64,000 bases of DNA from Lineolata rhizophorae. Its lineage: Eukaryota > Ascomycota > Dothideomycetes > Lineolatales > Lineolataceae. How positions within the stretch are numbered: position 1 is the first letter of the stretch; every line of letters starts with the position of its first letter. Below, one piece after another: positions 33,337-45,467 of this stretch. The notes under the pieces are model-generated. The model was not told the DNA's origin. It was given only the letters and a program-made list of their open reading frames with translations, and ran no database searches. The stretch is from contig MU001674.1 of NCBI GenBank assembly GCA_010093515.1, positions 863,975 to 927,974 on the forward strand. Direction: 5' to 3'. The position numbers and the translations under genes are program-made.

Positions 33337-34311
33337 ATGGCGCCGGAGCTTATGAACCTCCCTCTCGAGCTCCGGCAGATGATATGGGACTTTCTCCTAG
33401 TAGACGCTGAAGAGCATTGCAAAGCAACAATCGCGGGGCGCCGGCGGCTGGTCTTGCGCTTCTGGGGATCTCTCGTGGATACCATCGTTCGGACGCGGTC
33501 AGATCTTCTTCTTGTGAACAAGAGGGTCGCTGTTGAGATTCTCGAGAGATTGTTCAAGCGGCATACGCCGACATTCGATAGTGGCCCACAAATACTGCAC
33601 GTAATTCTTCGACGCTTGCCGAGTCCTATTCTAGAATGGATCAGGTCCGTCGAACTGAAGTGGTGCCGCTTTCCTCCGGAGCCGGACTACGATCATCTCG
33701 ATATTACGGAGGTCAGACCTTTGATGGATTTTATCGGGCGCCGCACCAGCATCAGAACCATTACGGTTACCCTAGAGCTCCACAGCTCTCAACGGAGGCC
33801 TAATGACATATCCATCGATAGGAATTACTACTGGTGCATGGTGATCGCTTACGCCATGCAGTTAGTTCTCGTCGGCCTGTTGGATGAAGTGTGCGTGCAG
33901 TATACGCCTGACAGTGTTTGGGCTCTGCTGGAGCCGGAGGATGATATCCAGTCTATGGTACATCAGAAGCCATCCCAATGGGCTTCACCACCTGAATCGG
34001 CGCTATCCTTCCTGGTCGAGCAACTGGAAACTCGAGGGATCGCTGGCGCCGGTACAAATTACTCCTTGGATAACATTGTGGCTCGCATGGGGCTACAAGA
34101 GTGGCACCAAAGCAACGGGGTCCTGGAGGACGCAAAGGAGTTCTGGTTTGTTCTGAAAGCTCCACAAGAGCACGACGTATATAAACAAGATGGCTTTTGG
34201 TGCTCTCGGGATGGTCAACAATTTTACTATTTCCCACTCGGCGACTGGCGACCTGCGGCGACGGACAAGCAACCACAGAATAAGGGCTATGATTGGGTGG
34301 AGTCTTCTTAG
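33337..34311 (+). CDS. 2EXR/F-box-like fungal protein, unknown function
   Basis: Single exon, 324 residues, start in good context (ACCATGG). The N-terminal LMNLPLELRQMIWDFLL is the hallmark of the large fungal 2EXR/DUF7730-type family, which resembles an F-box helix pair (LPxELRxxIW). The pattern L-x-NKRVAVEILERLF after it is also typical of that family. The middle part contains Arg/Trp-rich segments (ILEWIRSVELKWCRF) and the C-terminus is Trp/Tyr-rich (DGQQFYYFPLGDWRP). No catalytic motif is visible. Such proteins are numerous and lineage-specific in Pezizomycotina, and their function is mostly unknown. A role as a substrate adaptor in ubiquitination is only a possibility. Confidence 0.75.
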   Translation: MAPELMNLPLELRQMIWDFLLVDAEEHCKATIAGRRRLVLRFWGSLVDTIVRTRSDLLLVNKRVAVEILERLFKRHTPTFDSGPQILHVILRRLPSPILEWIRSVELKWCRFPPEPDYDHLDITEVRPLMDFIGRRTSIRTITVTLELHSSQRRPNDISIDRNYYWCMVIAYAMQLVLVGLLDEVCVQYTPDSVWALLEPEDDIQSMVHQKPSQWASPPESALSFLVEQLETRGIAGAGTNYSLDNIVARMGLQEWHQSNGVLEDAKEFWFVLKAPQEHDVYKQDGFWCSRDGQQFYYFPLGDWRPAATDKQPQNKGYDWVESS

Positions 34312-36000
34312 GAGGATAGCGAGCGCGTTCAACACTGCTCCCTGTACTCCCATCATTTTTATTCTGGGGTCTGTAATAGCTTTCCCATTCCGCCTACTTT
34401 GTGGTTCTGTTCCATTGCTGTTGAGTCCAATCTGGTTTCGCTGTAATTACCGCTCTGTATTGCCACAGAGGTTGGCTGTCTTTTATCATTCTGTAAAAGC
34501 TTCAAACACCCTTCTAGTAGTACTGTTATCAGGAGTTAGCATGTTGTGTCTAGGGCATTGATGGCGGCTAGAGTAGAGGCCTCCAGTCGCTTCATGGAAC
34601 TAGCATGTCTGTAGCGTCACATGTGACTAATACATATTCTTAACCAAATTCACTCTACGGTTCTAAGCGGTGAAAACAATTAGAAATCCTGACTATTTCT
34701 AGTCTCTATGCCATAAAATTCAATTTATCCAAAGCCAGATCTTGTTCAGCATTGGAATTATCTCATGAACACACGGTATCGATAGTATTACTGATACATG
34801 CGTATTCCGTTCTGAGCAAGAGCACGTCACGATCTTTACTTTATGGTCATGTTTGAAAAGCAACAACTATTCACAAACCGAGTATATTCCCAGACACTGA
34901 CGTTGTTTTTAGTGCGACTACGCTCCCTCTGACTGAAGTGCCCACATCAATACTCTCAACAGACCCTTGTAGCAGGAAAAGTAGATTGATAGTTCCCAAC
35001 TAATGATGGACGTAGCTATGCGGGTACAACTATGAACCGAGTATCCAGCGCATAGTAGGGATGACTTGGCTATAGCATGCGCCTGGGGAATATCTCCATA
35101 GAGCGCTCCGTATACTAGGTATACATGATATCAATAACAAGCAGTAAGTGCACCTCAGCAGGCCCAAAGTGAGCACTACACCGTACTGTGGCACTGCCAT
35201 CGGCCTAAGATCCGCGCAATATGGGGATATCTTCCTACAGATCCTAAAAGGGTCTATTACGCTTGATGTAGAGGCCCCTTTGTATCTCGTTAGGTTCAAA
35301 CCAATCTGGACCCTTCTAATGCATTCATTCCTAGTGCATTTAAAATTCACGAGAGCCCGCCGGCGTTCATAGTTTCGCTCGCGCCTTCTTGGCATTCCCT
35401 TTTGGGCGGCGGTAGTCCCCTCATCCTGGACGTGGCATTAGATGACGATACTGGAAATACCAGAGAGAGAGGCACGGGTATGCATAGACGTACGTATGGA
35501 CGAATTGGCGTCCGCACAGACTCTTCACGGCCACCAAACGCACAGGATAGGCCTCATATTTAGAATTGTTATACAATCAATAATGTCGCCGCAGCGTCTT
35601 CTCAGCAGCAATATCTAGTACTTTACTTAGGAACAACATTCGAGAGACCTTTAAGGATGCCCCCGTAGAGGCGATGACACTGTCACACATTCGTTGCACC
35701 TACGCAGATGCTTGGGCTGAGCTCATCCGTGCTCTGAAAGCCCCTTTCCGCCGCGTCCGCGAAGCCCACCGGCTCGCCACGGAGGCGAGCCTACCCGCCC
35801 AGGGGCGAGCGGGAAAAGGAAGACACAGTTTGAGGAAGAATTCATACGGCCTGGTTCCGGAACCTGTGCGACGGCAACGTCGCCCCCCCGCCCTGGTCCG
35901 GCTGCGACGGGCGATCGAAACCTGGTAACTGGGACGCCGACACGGGCACGGCGTGTACGGTGGGGGGGATGTGCGGGAGGGCGGGCGTACGAAGGGGGCT
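34312..36000. other. intergenic, relatively AT-rich to about 35.6 kb
   Basis: About 1.7 kb after the 2EXR-like gene. From roughly 34600 to 35650 the DNA is richer in A/T than its surroundings. A 121-codon frame on the minus strand (35030-35395) shows no family feature. A GGTTCAAACC string near 35290 resembles a tRNA B box but no cloverleaf can be drawn. Confidence 0.55.
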
Positions 36001-37803
36001 ACGTTAAGAGGGTAGGTTAGAAAGAGAGAAAGGCCAAAGGGGGGAAAAGGAAAAAAAAAGAGGTTAGCGGGTTAGTACGACTGTCCAACGTTTCGTGCGA
36101 GCAAAATAGGAAAGCCATGTGCCTAAAGGGCAGCACAAACTTTGAGTGGGTGAACGAGGGGAGAGAGAGAGAGAGATACGTGGTAGTGGGAAGGATCGAC
36201 GCCTAAAGCCCGAAGGAGGCTGGCATCCGGAGAACGGCGCCTAGCAAAACCAACAAAGGAAACCGGCAGAGTAAAATAGGAAATCGGGGCGCGAGCTAGC
36301 GCGGCAAAAGGAGATTGGCCGGGGAGAAGAAAGGGGGCGAGCGTTTGCGTTGCGTCCGAGTTGCTTTTTCTAGTCCGGACGGACGGTTGGGGAGCGCAGG
36401 GAGGAAGAGCGTGTGGGCCGACGAGCGGCTTTCGCCTCACGGCACAACATGACGGTCCGTCCTCGAGTTGGGGTAGCGAGGGAGAAGGGAAGGGAAGCAC
36501 AAAAACTGTGTGCGACGGCGTGCGCCTAAGCCGGGCATTTTTTTGGTCGCGTTTCCAGAAGTCCAACCTTCGGGGAAAGCTCCAGAGTTCTCGGACTCAA
36601 AGGGCGATCAGCAGGTGGCAATTGTTTCCTGTTCGCATGCTGCCATGAGCATTGATCCATGATACCTGAGAGACATGGGTTTGACGACCGCGGAACCCAT
36701 GCTGTTAGGGAGGACTTGCGGCTGAGGGTTCCCACATGAGTACATGCATAGTACGCACTACGCACTCGAAGGGGAGGCCCTCAGCCTGCGCTACACAGCT
36801 GTGCAGCCGTGGTCAGACTTTTTTTTTTTTTTTTCGTTTTTCCCTCCATTAGGCGTCAAGGGTCGTCGCTCCTGGTTAAGCGTCGAAGGTGGCTGAAGCG
36901 GCGAATTTGCATGTACAATGTTAGGGAGGCCCGATCGCGCATGAGTAGGCTCGAGCGAACGGAATTGTTCGAGTTCGAGTTCACCGTGCGACTTCGCACT
37001 CTTTGCCTGCGATAGGGAAACAGGTACGTACCGTAACATACCGTGCCGGATCAGATTACATGGTCGCGGCCCGCTCGTTCATAAGGTGGCAGAGGCGGGC
37101 AGATATCGAGGAATCACGGAAACGCGGAAAGGAGGGAGGGCAATTTCATGACGTGCAGCGGGAGCTAAACCGCATACGGCTGTCGCGCGACGAAGCGGAG
37201 AGGCAAGGCAGAATTGGAGTCTGGCTAGACTCTGGAGTGCAGAGGGTAAATGGGAATATCTCCCGGGGAGAAGGGGAGGCGGATTTTACCAGTCTGCCCA
37301 TGCACAGAGCAGATGCAAACAACGTTTAAATTCCTTCCGTTGCTCAACCAGGGGTGTTGTGAACGCACAAGAGTGTCCCCGGTGAAGCGGCGCCGACTGG
37401 TGAAGGGCGCCATCTGCAGAGGGACGAGGTGAGCTTGGAGCTAGGCTCACTCGGGCCTCGCGGGCAAGCTGCTGTGGGCCCGATTCGATCTCAAAGGGCA
37501 AACACAAGGCCTGAAGCGGGCGACCAGAGGGCCCTCAACGAGGAAAAACCGGTCATGCCGGGCCAGCTCAACGACTCGATCCGGGAGCGGGCGAGAGACA
37601 AAAAGGAAGAGCTGCGGTGGCACGCTCAACGTGATTGAGAAGCTGCGGTGCGACGGCGCCTTTTAGTCCCTGGCATGCTGCGGCGAGAGCGAGCGGCGGC
37701 CATTTGACGCGCAAACAGCTGACCACGGTTCACACGGCTCGCACGGGCTGGGGCGCACAAGATGCGAGCACTCGATCTAGGTATGTCGTTGCTGTCGTTG
37801 CTG

Positions 37804-37806
<3 letters not shown>

Positions 37807-37836
<30 letters not shown>
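37807..37836. repeat. (CTG)10 microsatellite
   Basis: Ten uninterrupted CTG triplets in non-coding DNA, preceded by a degenerate CTG/GTT tract. Confidence 0.9.
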
Positions 37837-37837
<1 letters not shown>

Positions 37838-38497
37838 GCGCCTCCGTGCGGACTCTTGCGGCGAGACTTGACAGGAGGCCGCGTCCGCGTCCGCGTCCGA
37901 CCAAACAGCCCAGGACATCGGAGTCGGGCAACGAGTTGCACACTCTTTTAATTTTTGTTTCTTTGCTGAGCGGGGTGGGCGCGCATCAGCTCTGTTCCGG
38001 CGAATCGGATTCGTGCGATTTTGAAATTTTTTTTGGGGGGAGGGGGGGAATTCATCAGGCCTCTCTCGCAATATCCGTGGCAGCTGGTGGGTGGTACATA
38101 TGGGACAAGGCCCAGGTCGCCCAGCGACGGAGTTCACACGCCCCTCAACATATGGGGGCGATCCGGCGCCTTGGATACATACATAACCTTCGACCGAGCG
38201 AGGTGGCAAGATAACAGCTAAGCTGTTCGATGCACGTCAGATAGGTTGGCAGAGACCTGTCGATACAGAGCGTACCATTACGGGGTCCGTCCAATTGACA
38301 GCTGGGAGCAATGCTGACGAGAGCGCATCCCGAATTCCTGCTGCAATCGCATCGCACACGGCCTTGCGACTCAGGGAGACAGGACGATGACGAAGCCGCG
38401 GGTGCCAATGTCGCTACGCTCTCGCGTGGGCGGCGGGAAGGATCGGGTGTATGTATGTATAGCGGGTTTTTATTACATTAGCACGTCGTGGCGGACC

Positions 38498-38535
38498 GGG
38501 GGGTGGGAGGGGGGTGGGAGGGGGGTGGGAGGGGC
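38498..38535 (+). repeat. G-rich tandem repeat, potential G-quadruplex
   Basis: Three near-identical units of GGGGTGGGAGG follow one another, giving at least seven G-runs of three or more within about 38 nt; this meets the usual G4 pattern on the plus strand. Confidence 0.7.
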
Positions 38536-38833
38536 GGCATCATCCCAAAAACCTGCCCCATCCCTCCTCCTCGCCCCGGGGCCAGCTTGGGCTGAATGCT
38601 AATTAGCAGGCCGCGAAAAGCGTATAATCGTCGGAGCAGACGGGGCATGGGACCGGATTGGGGCCAGGCACTCTAACCCCGGGCGGCGGGCAGGCACCCT
38701 GGATATTTGCGGCGCTCCTCCGCACGGGGATTTTCTATTTTCTAACCGGCCGCAATCAATCGGGCGTTTATCGCGGGCGGGCGGGCGGCATTAAGTAGCA
38801 AGGTGCCTAGGTACATGCAAGGCGGGCGGCCTC

Positions 38834-38862
38834 AGAGAGAGAGAGAGAGCGAGAGAGAGAGA
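38834..38862. repeat. (GA)n microsatellite
   Basis: About fourteen AG/GA dinucleotides with one C interruption, 1.2 kb upstream of the bHLH start codon. Confidence 0.85.
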
Positions 38863-40028
38863 GGCGGCGGTGGATCTCCCCCGCAGCAGCAGCCACACAT
38901 GGGCAGCCGGGCTGGCGCGGCGGCGGCGCGGCGGCGGCGCGCGGTGAATGGGCGGCGCGGGCGGCGCGGCCTCGAGGCGTCGCTTGGCCGGGCGTGTTCT
39001 CACACGCGGCGCGCGGGGGTTCCACGTGCCGCGGGAGATGGAGCGGGCTAGGAACCCCCGGGCCCGCCGCCCGCCATTGGGCGCTTTGCTCCCTTCGCAG
39101 CCGGGCCCAGAGCCCGCGCGCCCCGACCCTGGCCGACCGGTTGGCTGCGCTCTTCGCACCTCTCTCTCCGCAGGGCCCGCCGCCGCCGCTGCTCCCGCTC
39201 CCCGTCCTCATACTTGCCCGGCCCTCCTGCACGCCTGGCTGCCTGCCCAACCCTCTCGCCCTCGCCCTCGACGGCCCCGATCCCGCTCCGCTGGCTCGGC
39301 CGACCCCGTCCGAAGCAAGGCGCCGCCCGAGCGCCTCTACCGGTCGCACGCCTCGAGTCCCGTCCGCTCCTGAGCTCGCGCGCCGCGACCCGACCACCGC
39401 CATCCCCATCCGCGGTTGAGCGAGAGAGCTTGCGGGCTGAAAGGTCGGCCGAAAAGCCACGGTCAGCCCCCAGGAAAAGACAAAAAAAGAAAGGAAAAGG
39501 GAAAAGGCCTTCGTCCGGTTCTTGCAACCCAGGAACCTCACGCCCGCCGCCTTCGGTGCAACGAACGCGCTCCACCCGCCACCCTGCCGGCCTCAGCGTG
39601 TGCCTCTCACGCCCTCGTTCTCGCTCTCTCGCGCCGCGCTCCGCTCCTTCCTGGCTTCCCTACCCGGCCTGCCGTTCCAGGACGCGGTTTCCACCTTGCT
39701 CGCCGGACGCGACTGCTTCGTCGAGACCTGCGCCCTACAAGCTCTTTCCCTCCCACCTCCGGGTGCGCCTGCCCTTCTCGGCCCTTCCGCTCTTTCCTCC
39801 TACCCGCCGCCCGCCCCGGTTCGCCGTCGCCCGCGCCCCAATCGCACATGTCGGCAACTCAGCCCAGCTGCCCTCTGCCGACTGTAGCGTAATCGCCGAC
39901 TTCAGCCGTGCGACTCTGCGTTCCGACGTCCCTTTGCGCCCTCAGCTTGGCTCGGCCGTCGTCCTCCGCGGACGCGCTAGATACTACCGCTAGAGCTCTG
40001 CCCCGGCCAACGTCTCCACCTCTCCACC

Positions 40029-41921
40029 ATGGATCCCTCCGCGTCGCCCACGGATAGACGCCAGCAGCAGGCCCTCCCCTCAATTGCCTCGCTCACCGGC
40101 CCAATTATCCCTCAGCAGCATCCGCCGGTTGACCAGTTCAACTTGCAGTCGCGACCGCTTTCCGACGCCGCACGTGACTCGGGCAACTGGTCCCTCACTC
40201 AGAGCAAGCGTGAGTTCTCCCAGCCCTTGTAGCATTGGAAGCTCTTCTTTCACATCATTTGTCCTAGCTTTTTTATTTTGGGTTGCTTCAAAAAAGAAAT
40301 TCCCTCGCTGGAAAATTCGTCTCGTCTCGTCTCGTCTCTTTCCGATGAGATGCTTCGTCTCCTGGCTCTTTGGCAAACATCGCTAACAAATAACTTCACA
40401 GACTCGTCTGGTGTTTCCAACACTACTGGCCTACAACTACAAACAATCTTAAACCATGAAGACTCGCCCTCCAAGTCCTCGGTGCCTGGCACTCCCCAAT
40501 CCGCTAGAGGCCCTGCACCAGTGGTTAGTAACCCGACCTACTGCATGCCACCACTTCCATTAACTTATCGGCAGCCTACGCCTTTGCCCACGTTGAATCA
40601 GGGCCTGGAGCACCCTCATAATAGAATGAGCTCTGAAGTCGGGTCCCAGCTCGAGTCTCGCCGCAGCAGTGTCGACAGTCGCGTCAATGTTGGCATGGGC
40701 CACCTTGCGATCAGCCCGTCTTCGCCCTACGACAGCCAAAATGTATCCCGAGCATCTCTTGTCTCTAGTCTGCAGGCGCAGCGCGGCATTACCACAGATC
40801 AACGACCGAACGGGCCAGCGCCGATGTCGCCTTTGGGCGCTAGGTCTGGCCCTCATCCGCATCGGCCACCTCCCGGTGGACGTCAGGCTCCGGTGATCAA
40901 CCCGAACCCGCGTAGCGTGTCGGGAATGCCAGATCCCATGGCAGCTGCACCGACGAAGGGTTATGCGTGGGCGTTTCCCGACCAGGCCGATATCGATGAC
41001 CCTCGCGGGTCCACCAGTGATGATAGCATGGACCATCGGTCAGGCCCATCTCGGCAAAATAGTTTCGCCACGTCCGTGAACAGCAGCATTTACAACGCTG
41101 ATTCGGGACTTCCCGTGGGTCAGAAGCGCTTTGAAGATGGTATGGATCTCGTTACAACTTCTGTCACCGCGCGGCGAATTACGTACTAATGCCTTCGTCT
41201 GTCAGCCCACACGCACCACCACTCGATGCAGCATAAAGTTGTGTCAAGCCTGCAGAGTAGCGAGTCTGCCGCCAATCCTAGTGGAGGAAACTACTCACGG
41301 ACTCCAGAGCTACGTATTAGCCACAAGATGGCGGAGCGCAAGCGTAGGAGCGAGATGAAGCAGCTTTTCGATGAGCTCAACGGCATACTGCCCAACTCGC
41401 CGGGAAGCAAATCGAGCAAGTGGGAGATTCTCACGAAAGGTATGGCGCTGCAGAAATTTTGTAGCGAACGAGCTAACCTTCGGGCAGCTATCGAGTACAT
41501 CAAAACTCTGAGCCGTAACCACGATATCTGCCGTCATGAGAACAATGTCCTCCGCAATGAGTTAGAGTCGGTGCGAGGCCGCTCCGACGAGTGCGAGGTC
41601 CTTCGTGGCGAAGTCAGCAGCATGTGGCACGCGCTCAAGCGCATAGATCCCGGCAATAATCACGTCTACGGCAACACGACCAATGCGCTGGCACAACAGT
41701 ACCAAAGCCAGCAAGTACAAGCCCAGGCCCACGTCCCAGTTCAGGCACAGCATGGCCAAGCCCAGCCGAGCGGAACCGGTACCATTCTCCCGCCTCTGCA
41801 ATCGGGTAGTGGATCGGGTCAATTGCAACAGGCGCACTGGGGCCCTCAGCCCCATGCTGCCCAACCCACGGCCATGCAGGGAGTTGAGTTCGCCTCTGGG
41901 CGGCCTTACGACCCTCGTTGA
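40029..41921 (+). CDS. bHLH transcription factor
   Basis: Four exons: 40029-40209, 40402-41139, 41206-41439 and 41488-41921; 528 residues. Residues 1-335 are disordered and Pro/Ser/Gln-rich. The bHLH domain lies at about 340-395: RISHKMAERKRRSEMKQLFD, loop with PNSPGSKSSKW, helix 2 EILTKAIEYIKTL. The basic region has the His-Glu-Arg pattern (H, E at +4, R at +8) that predicts binding to the class B E-box CACGTG. A short Leu-containing helix (ENNVLRNELESVRG) follows and may extend dimerisation. The tail is Gln/His-rich. The last intron (48 nt, GCTAAC branch) cuts helix 2, so an unspliced read hides the domain end. Intron 1 (192 nt) contains a (CGTCT) repeat. The long non-coding flanks suggest complex regulation. 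No specific orthologue can be named. Confidence 0.9.
40317..40338. repeat. (CGTCT)n short tandem repeat in intron 1 of the bHLH gene
   Basis: Four consecutive CGTCT/TCTCG units within the first intron; pyrimidine-rich and close to the middle of the intron. Confidence 0.8.
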
Positions 41922-44860
41922 TTTCGCGACGCACTCGTGAGAGATCCCTTGGGTCTCTTCAACGTGCGCACGCCGGTTACGCGGTTCATGCTCTGCTCTG
42001 CATTTTCAAGTAGCGAAGCAGTCGCCACTGTAATATATCGATGTTTGCTCCTCTATTAGGGGGGAGAATAAAATTCCTCAAGGACGTGGCCTGACAAGGG
42101 CTCACACTCGGGCGAAGGGTCTACTGCGGAATTGTTTTCATCCCTTTCTTCCTCTTTTCTTGATTCCTTTTTTTTTCTTTTGATTCCCCATGGTCTTTGT
42201 AACAGTTCACTGTACTGATTTTGACACTAGCTGTGCGTCGTCTGTCAAACTTCTTTTTTTCGCGGCTGAGCTTGAGCACGCCGAGCTCGACGCTTTAAAG
42301 TTCTCTGTTTGTTGAGCGGGCTGAACGCCTGCGTAATTTTCTGTTTTCTTTTGTTGATCACTTTCGACGACGATATGCTGTGCGTTGGGAGCAGAAGACT
42401 TTTAAGGATCAAGATACCATGAGAGTGCAAAAGCTCCAATTGCAACAGACGGGCTTTTTTTAGGCGAGGCTCCTACTAGCATAGCTCCCGCATCGGGAGG
42501 CGGGGAAATGGGGATGCAAAAAGCGAGGAGTAGAAACGGACGAAAAATGGTTTCTTGGAGCTGTGCACGGGTACCTGGGCAAAGAGTTATGGCGAGGCTC
42601 CCAGCCCGTGGACGCCTGCTATGGCGTTCAGCTGGAGGAGTTTTGGCGGTTGAATCATTCATACTACACCCCCTTTATTACTTTCTTCTCTTTTTTCTTC
42701 TCTCGGATTGGTCCCTTTTTTTTGTCCTGGGGCTCCTTTGCACATGTGGTGCAAAATGGTTATGGCGGCATTTGTCTTTTTTTCGGTCGAGTTGAGAGGG
42801 TTCGTGCATATATGCACGATCAATTCCCTTCAACATACTTTTTTGTTTTTTTTTTTTCGGTGGCTGAAAACACTCGGCGTCTTTTGCCGCCGACAACAAG
42901 AGACGTACCGAGATATTCGGCTATTTTGGCGTTAACTCGCGTGGTCCGGTCCGGTCAAGAGGGCATGTGGTCATCATGGGCCTGCAGCGGGTTGCAGAAA
43001 TCTTTATTTTTTTTCCCCCTTTTGCCTTCGGCTGCATGGGGTTTCCCGAGACTTCTCAAGACAAGTAGGTAGAACGATTACTTGAAAACCAAAGAAGAGA
43101 CGGGCACAAACCCTATATTGTTTCTAACTCGATCCCTGCTCTGTCGTGCTTGGTCAGACTTGTCTCGGAAACCACTGGAAAGTCGCTTTAGACTAGTGGT
43201 GTGCGTGGGCCGAAGGAATGAGTTCAAGTTGACAGCAAGCAAAATTCTGCTGAGATAATCGGACTATTGGACTTCCTATCATTAGGCGCCATTGCTAAAT
43301 AAGCAAGGTATGAATGCACGATGGTGGTACAAGATTTCGTGAACGCGAGAGTTCGTAGTATGGGTATCCTCAAGCCACCCTAATGCTCTAAGTATATCTT
43401 AGGATATTTAATGATTCTTCGGGGGTGCACATTAAGATCGTAGATGGACCAAATCATGGTACATACAGGTAGAGTTAGTCCGCCGAACAATTCTTCCAGG
43501 ATTGTTCATATTATTGAAGGCCTAGGAGAATGTTATTGATAAATCGAGATTTGAAGCAAGCTCGATGGAATGTAGATTCGTTTATGTAAAAGCGTCTATC
43601 CTCGCGTATAAACCTGCGGGTTGTTCTTTTTCATATAGAAACGGGGACTATGCCTCGTGTACAAGGCATCGTGAGGTGAAGGTGGACGTTGGATGCAAAC
43701 ATAAACATCTACTATCGAACTTGGTATATGTCAATTTATTATAACGGCATTATTGAGGCATAAGTATGTATCAGGAACATTACTAGATATCCAACCAACT
43801 ACGCAATCCGGACGCAAGCAAGCTGGTACTGGGTCAACCAGGGGTATGGCTGGGCACCTATACCGGCCAAGACCAGAAGAAAGAGAGAAACCTCAGCCGA
43901 TCCTTTTCCAGGCTCCCTCAGTGGACATGTGATTAGACGAGCCAAGGCACAAATCTCGACTCGGGAAAGGCACGCAACTGTGGGCGATAGGACCGTGATA
44001 CAATTCGACCGATGTTCTGCTAGTTTGCCAGAAACCGGATAGCGCGTGGAAATCGTGAGTTATTGATGGCACTTGTTGAAGTAAAGGCGGAGCTATATGT
44101 TTCAACTACGGCGTTGCTACCAGAAGGTCGGTTATATGGTTCTGCAATCGTGATAATCAGGCCAAAGTGGGCCGTTTGGGTCTCAGATGCACACAGCATG
44201 TCATGTCGGCATGTCGTGCCTCCTGCACGGCATTTCTTGTTCTGACGTTGCGAGCTTCACGTACAGTGCTTTCTGTCTTACAAGATAGCTGTAGTGGTTT
44301 CTTCTGGATGACATCGAGTGGTTGGACTAACGATCCCAGAATAAATCAAATTATTAACCGATAATCCGGTGTTGATTTATGAGTGCGATAAAGACTGAGC
44401 TAGAATGGGAGGACGTCCTGCAACGCTTTCCACAAGATTGTAACTTCTTAATCCCGCCAGTAAGTCTGAAGACAATGTTCTTCCTATCATATAAGGCATT
44501 GAGGAGCGGACTTTGGCACATAGAATGACGACCATAGTTTATTGCTCTTGCGGAGGTAGTTATGGCGATGAGAACGACACATAAATAGGAATCTATTCGA
44601 TGTGCTGAACTGCCGACTTCACGCCTATCGAGTTTGTTTTAATATCTTCTTGTGTGAGCCACTCGTCCATAGGCCGTCCAACTTTTCAGAAATTGCAATA
44701 TCCTAGAGTTGAATATTCCAAGTCTATTCTGATTTCTGCCCCATTAATAACGCCCATGTATAGCTATTAGTAGGTGACATCTAGTCCTGGGATGGTCATA
44801 GCCCAGTCGTCGTCGTATTTTTCTTAAAACAGAAATCTAAATCAGACATTAGAACAAAAA
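41922..44860. other. 3' flank of the bHLH gene, then AT-rich non-coding DNA
   Basis: About 2.9 kb. The first part (to about 43050) has many T-runs and is probably 3' UTR and terminator. From about 43080 to 44850 the DNA is AT-rich compared with both sides, with no open frame above 70 codons. It could be a decayed, RIP-mutated repeat; no element ends were found. Confidence 0.5.
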
Positions 44861-45377
44861 AAAAAAACCCGCACTTCTCCAACGCCTCCAAACAACCCCC
44901 CACCCCCAACCCAACGTCCTGGAGCTCGCGCGATGCCGCGCCACTCCCAGAAAGCATTCCCTCGCCCAGGAACACCTCTCCTCCGAACCCACCGCCGTCC
45001 CCCCGGTCCATCCATCCATCCATCCACCCCACCTCACCTCGGATGCCCATACCGCCACCGCCCGCCCCTCCAACTCCCAGGCCCCAAGCACCCCAGCCCC
45101 AGCCCTTGCCCTAGCCAGAGCCCAGCCCAGCCCAGCCCAGCCCAGCCCAGCCCCCTCGACGAACGCTCCCCCAAGCAGGAAGCCCTGCAGCGAAGCGGGA
45201 GACGGATTTCCCACACACCCCCCTTCCGGGCACGCTGGCGCGCTCCCGGGCCGCGCTTCTGGATCGAACGGCACGCGCGCGCGACGTGTTTCCGGGATGG
45301 GACGGGACGGCGCGGGACGGGGGCGGGGACCGGGGTGTTTTGCGGTGGTGGTGGTGGTGGTGGTGGGAGAGGGGTAA

Positions 45378-45467
45378 NNNNNNNNNNNNNNNNNNNNNNN
45401 NNNNNNNNNNNNNNNNNNNNNNNNNNNNNNNNNNNNNNNNNNNNNNNNNNNNNNNNNNNNNNNNNNN
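45378..45467. other. assembly gap (90 N)
   Basis: Ninety consecutive N, flanked on the left by a GGT repeat and on the right by a G-run, so the break lies in simple sequence. Order and orientation across it depend on scaffolding. Confidence 0.99.

Larger units (their letters stand above)
36001..40028. other. long upstream region of the bHLH gene
   Basis: 4 kb of non-coding, increasingly GC-rich DNA with microsatellites (CTG, GA), a G-rich tandem repeat and, from about 39100, a long pyrimidine-rich stretch that probably includes the promoter and 5' UTR of the bHLH gene. All open frames here are low-complexity (Arg/Pro/Ser/Ala) and overlap on both strands. Confidence 0.55.

Noticed and set aside
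35285-35300. GGTTCAAACC, tRNA B-box match
   Set aside because: No A box at the right distance and no cloverleaf.
38807-39993. Several 140-260-codon frames upstream of the bHLH gene
   Set aside because: They coexist on both strands in all phases, are dominated by Pro/Arg/Ser/Ala, and coincide with CT-rich leader sequence.
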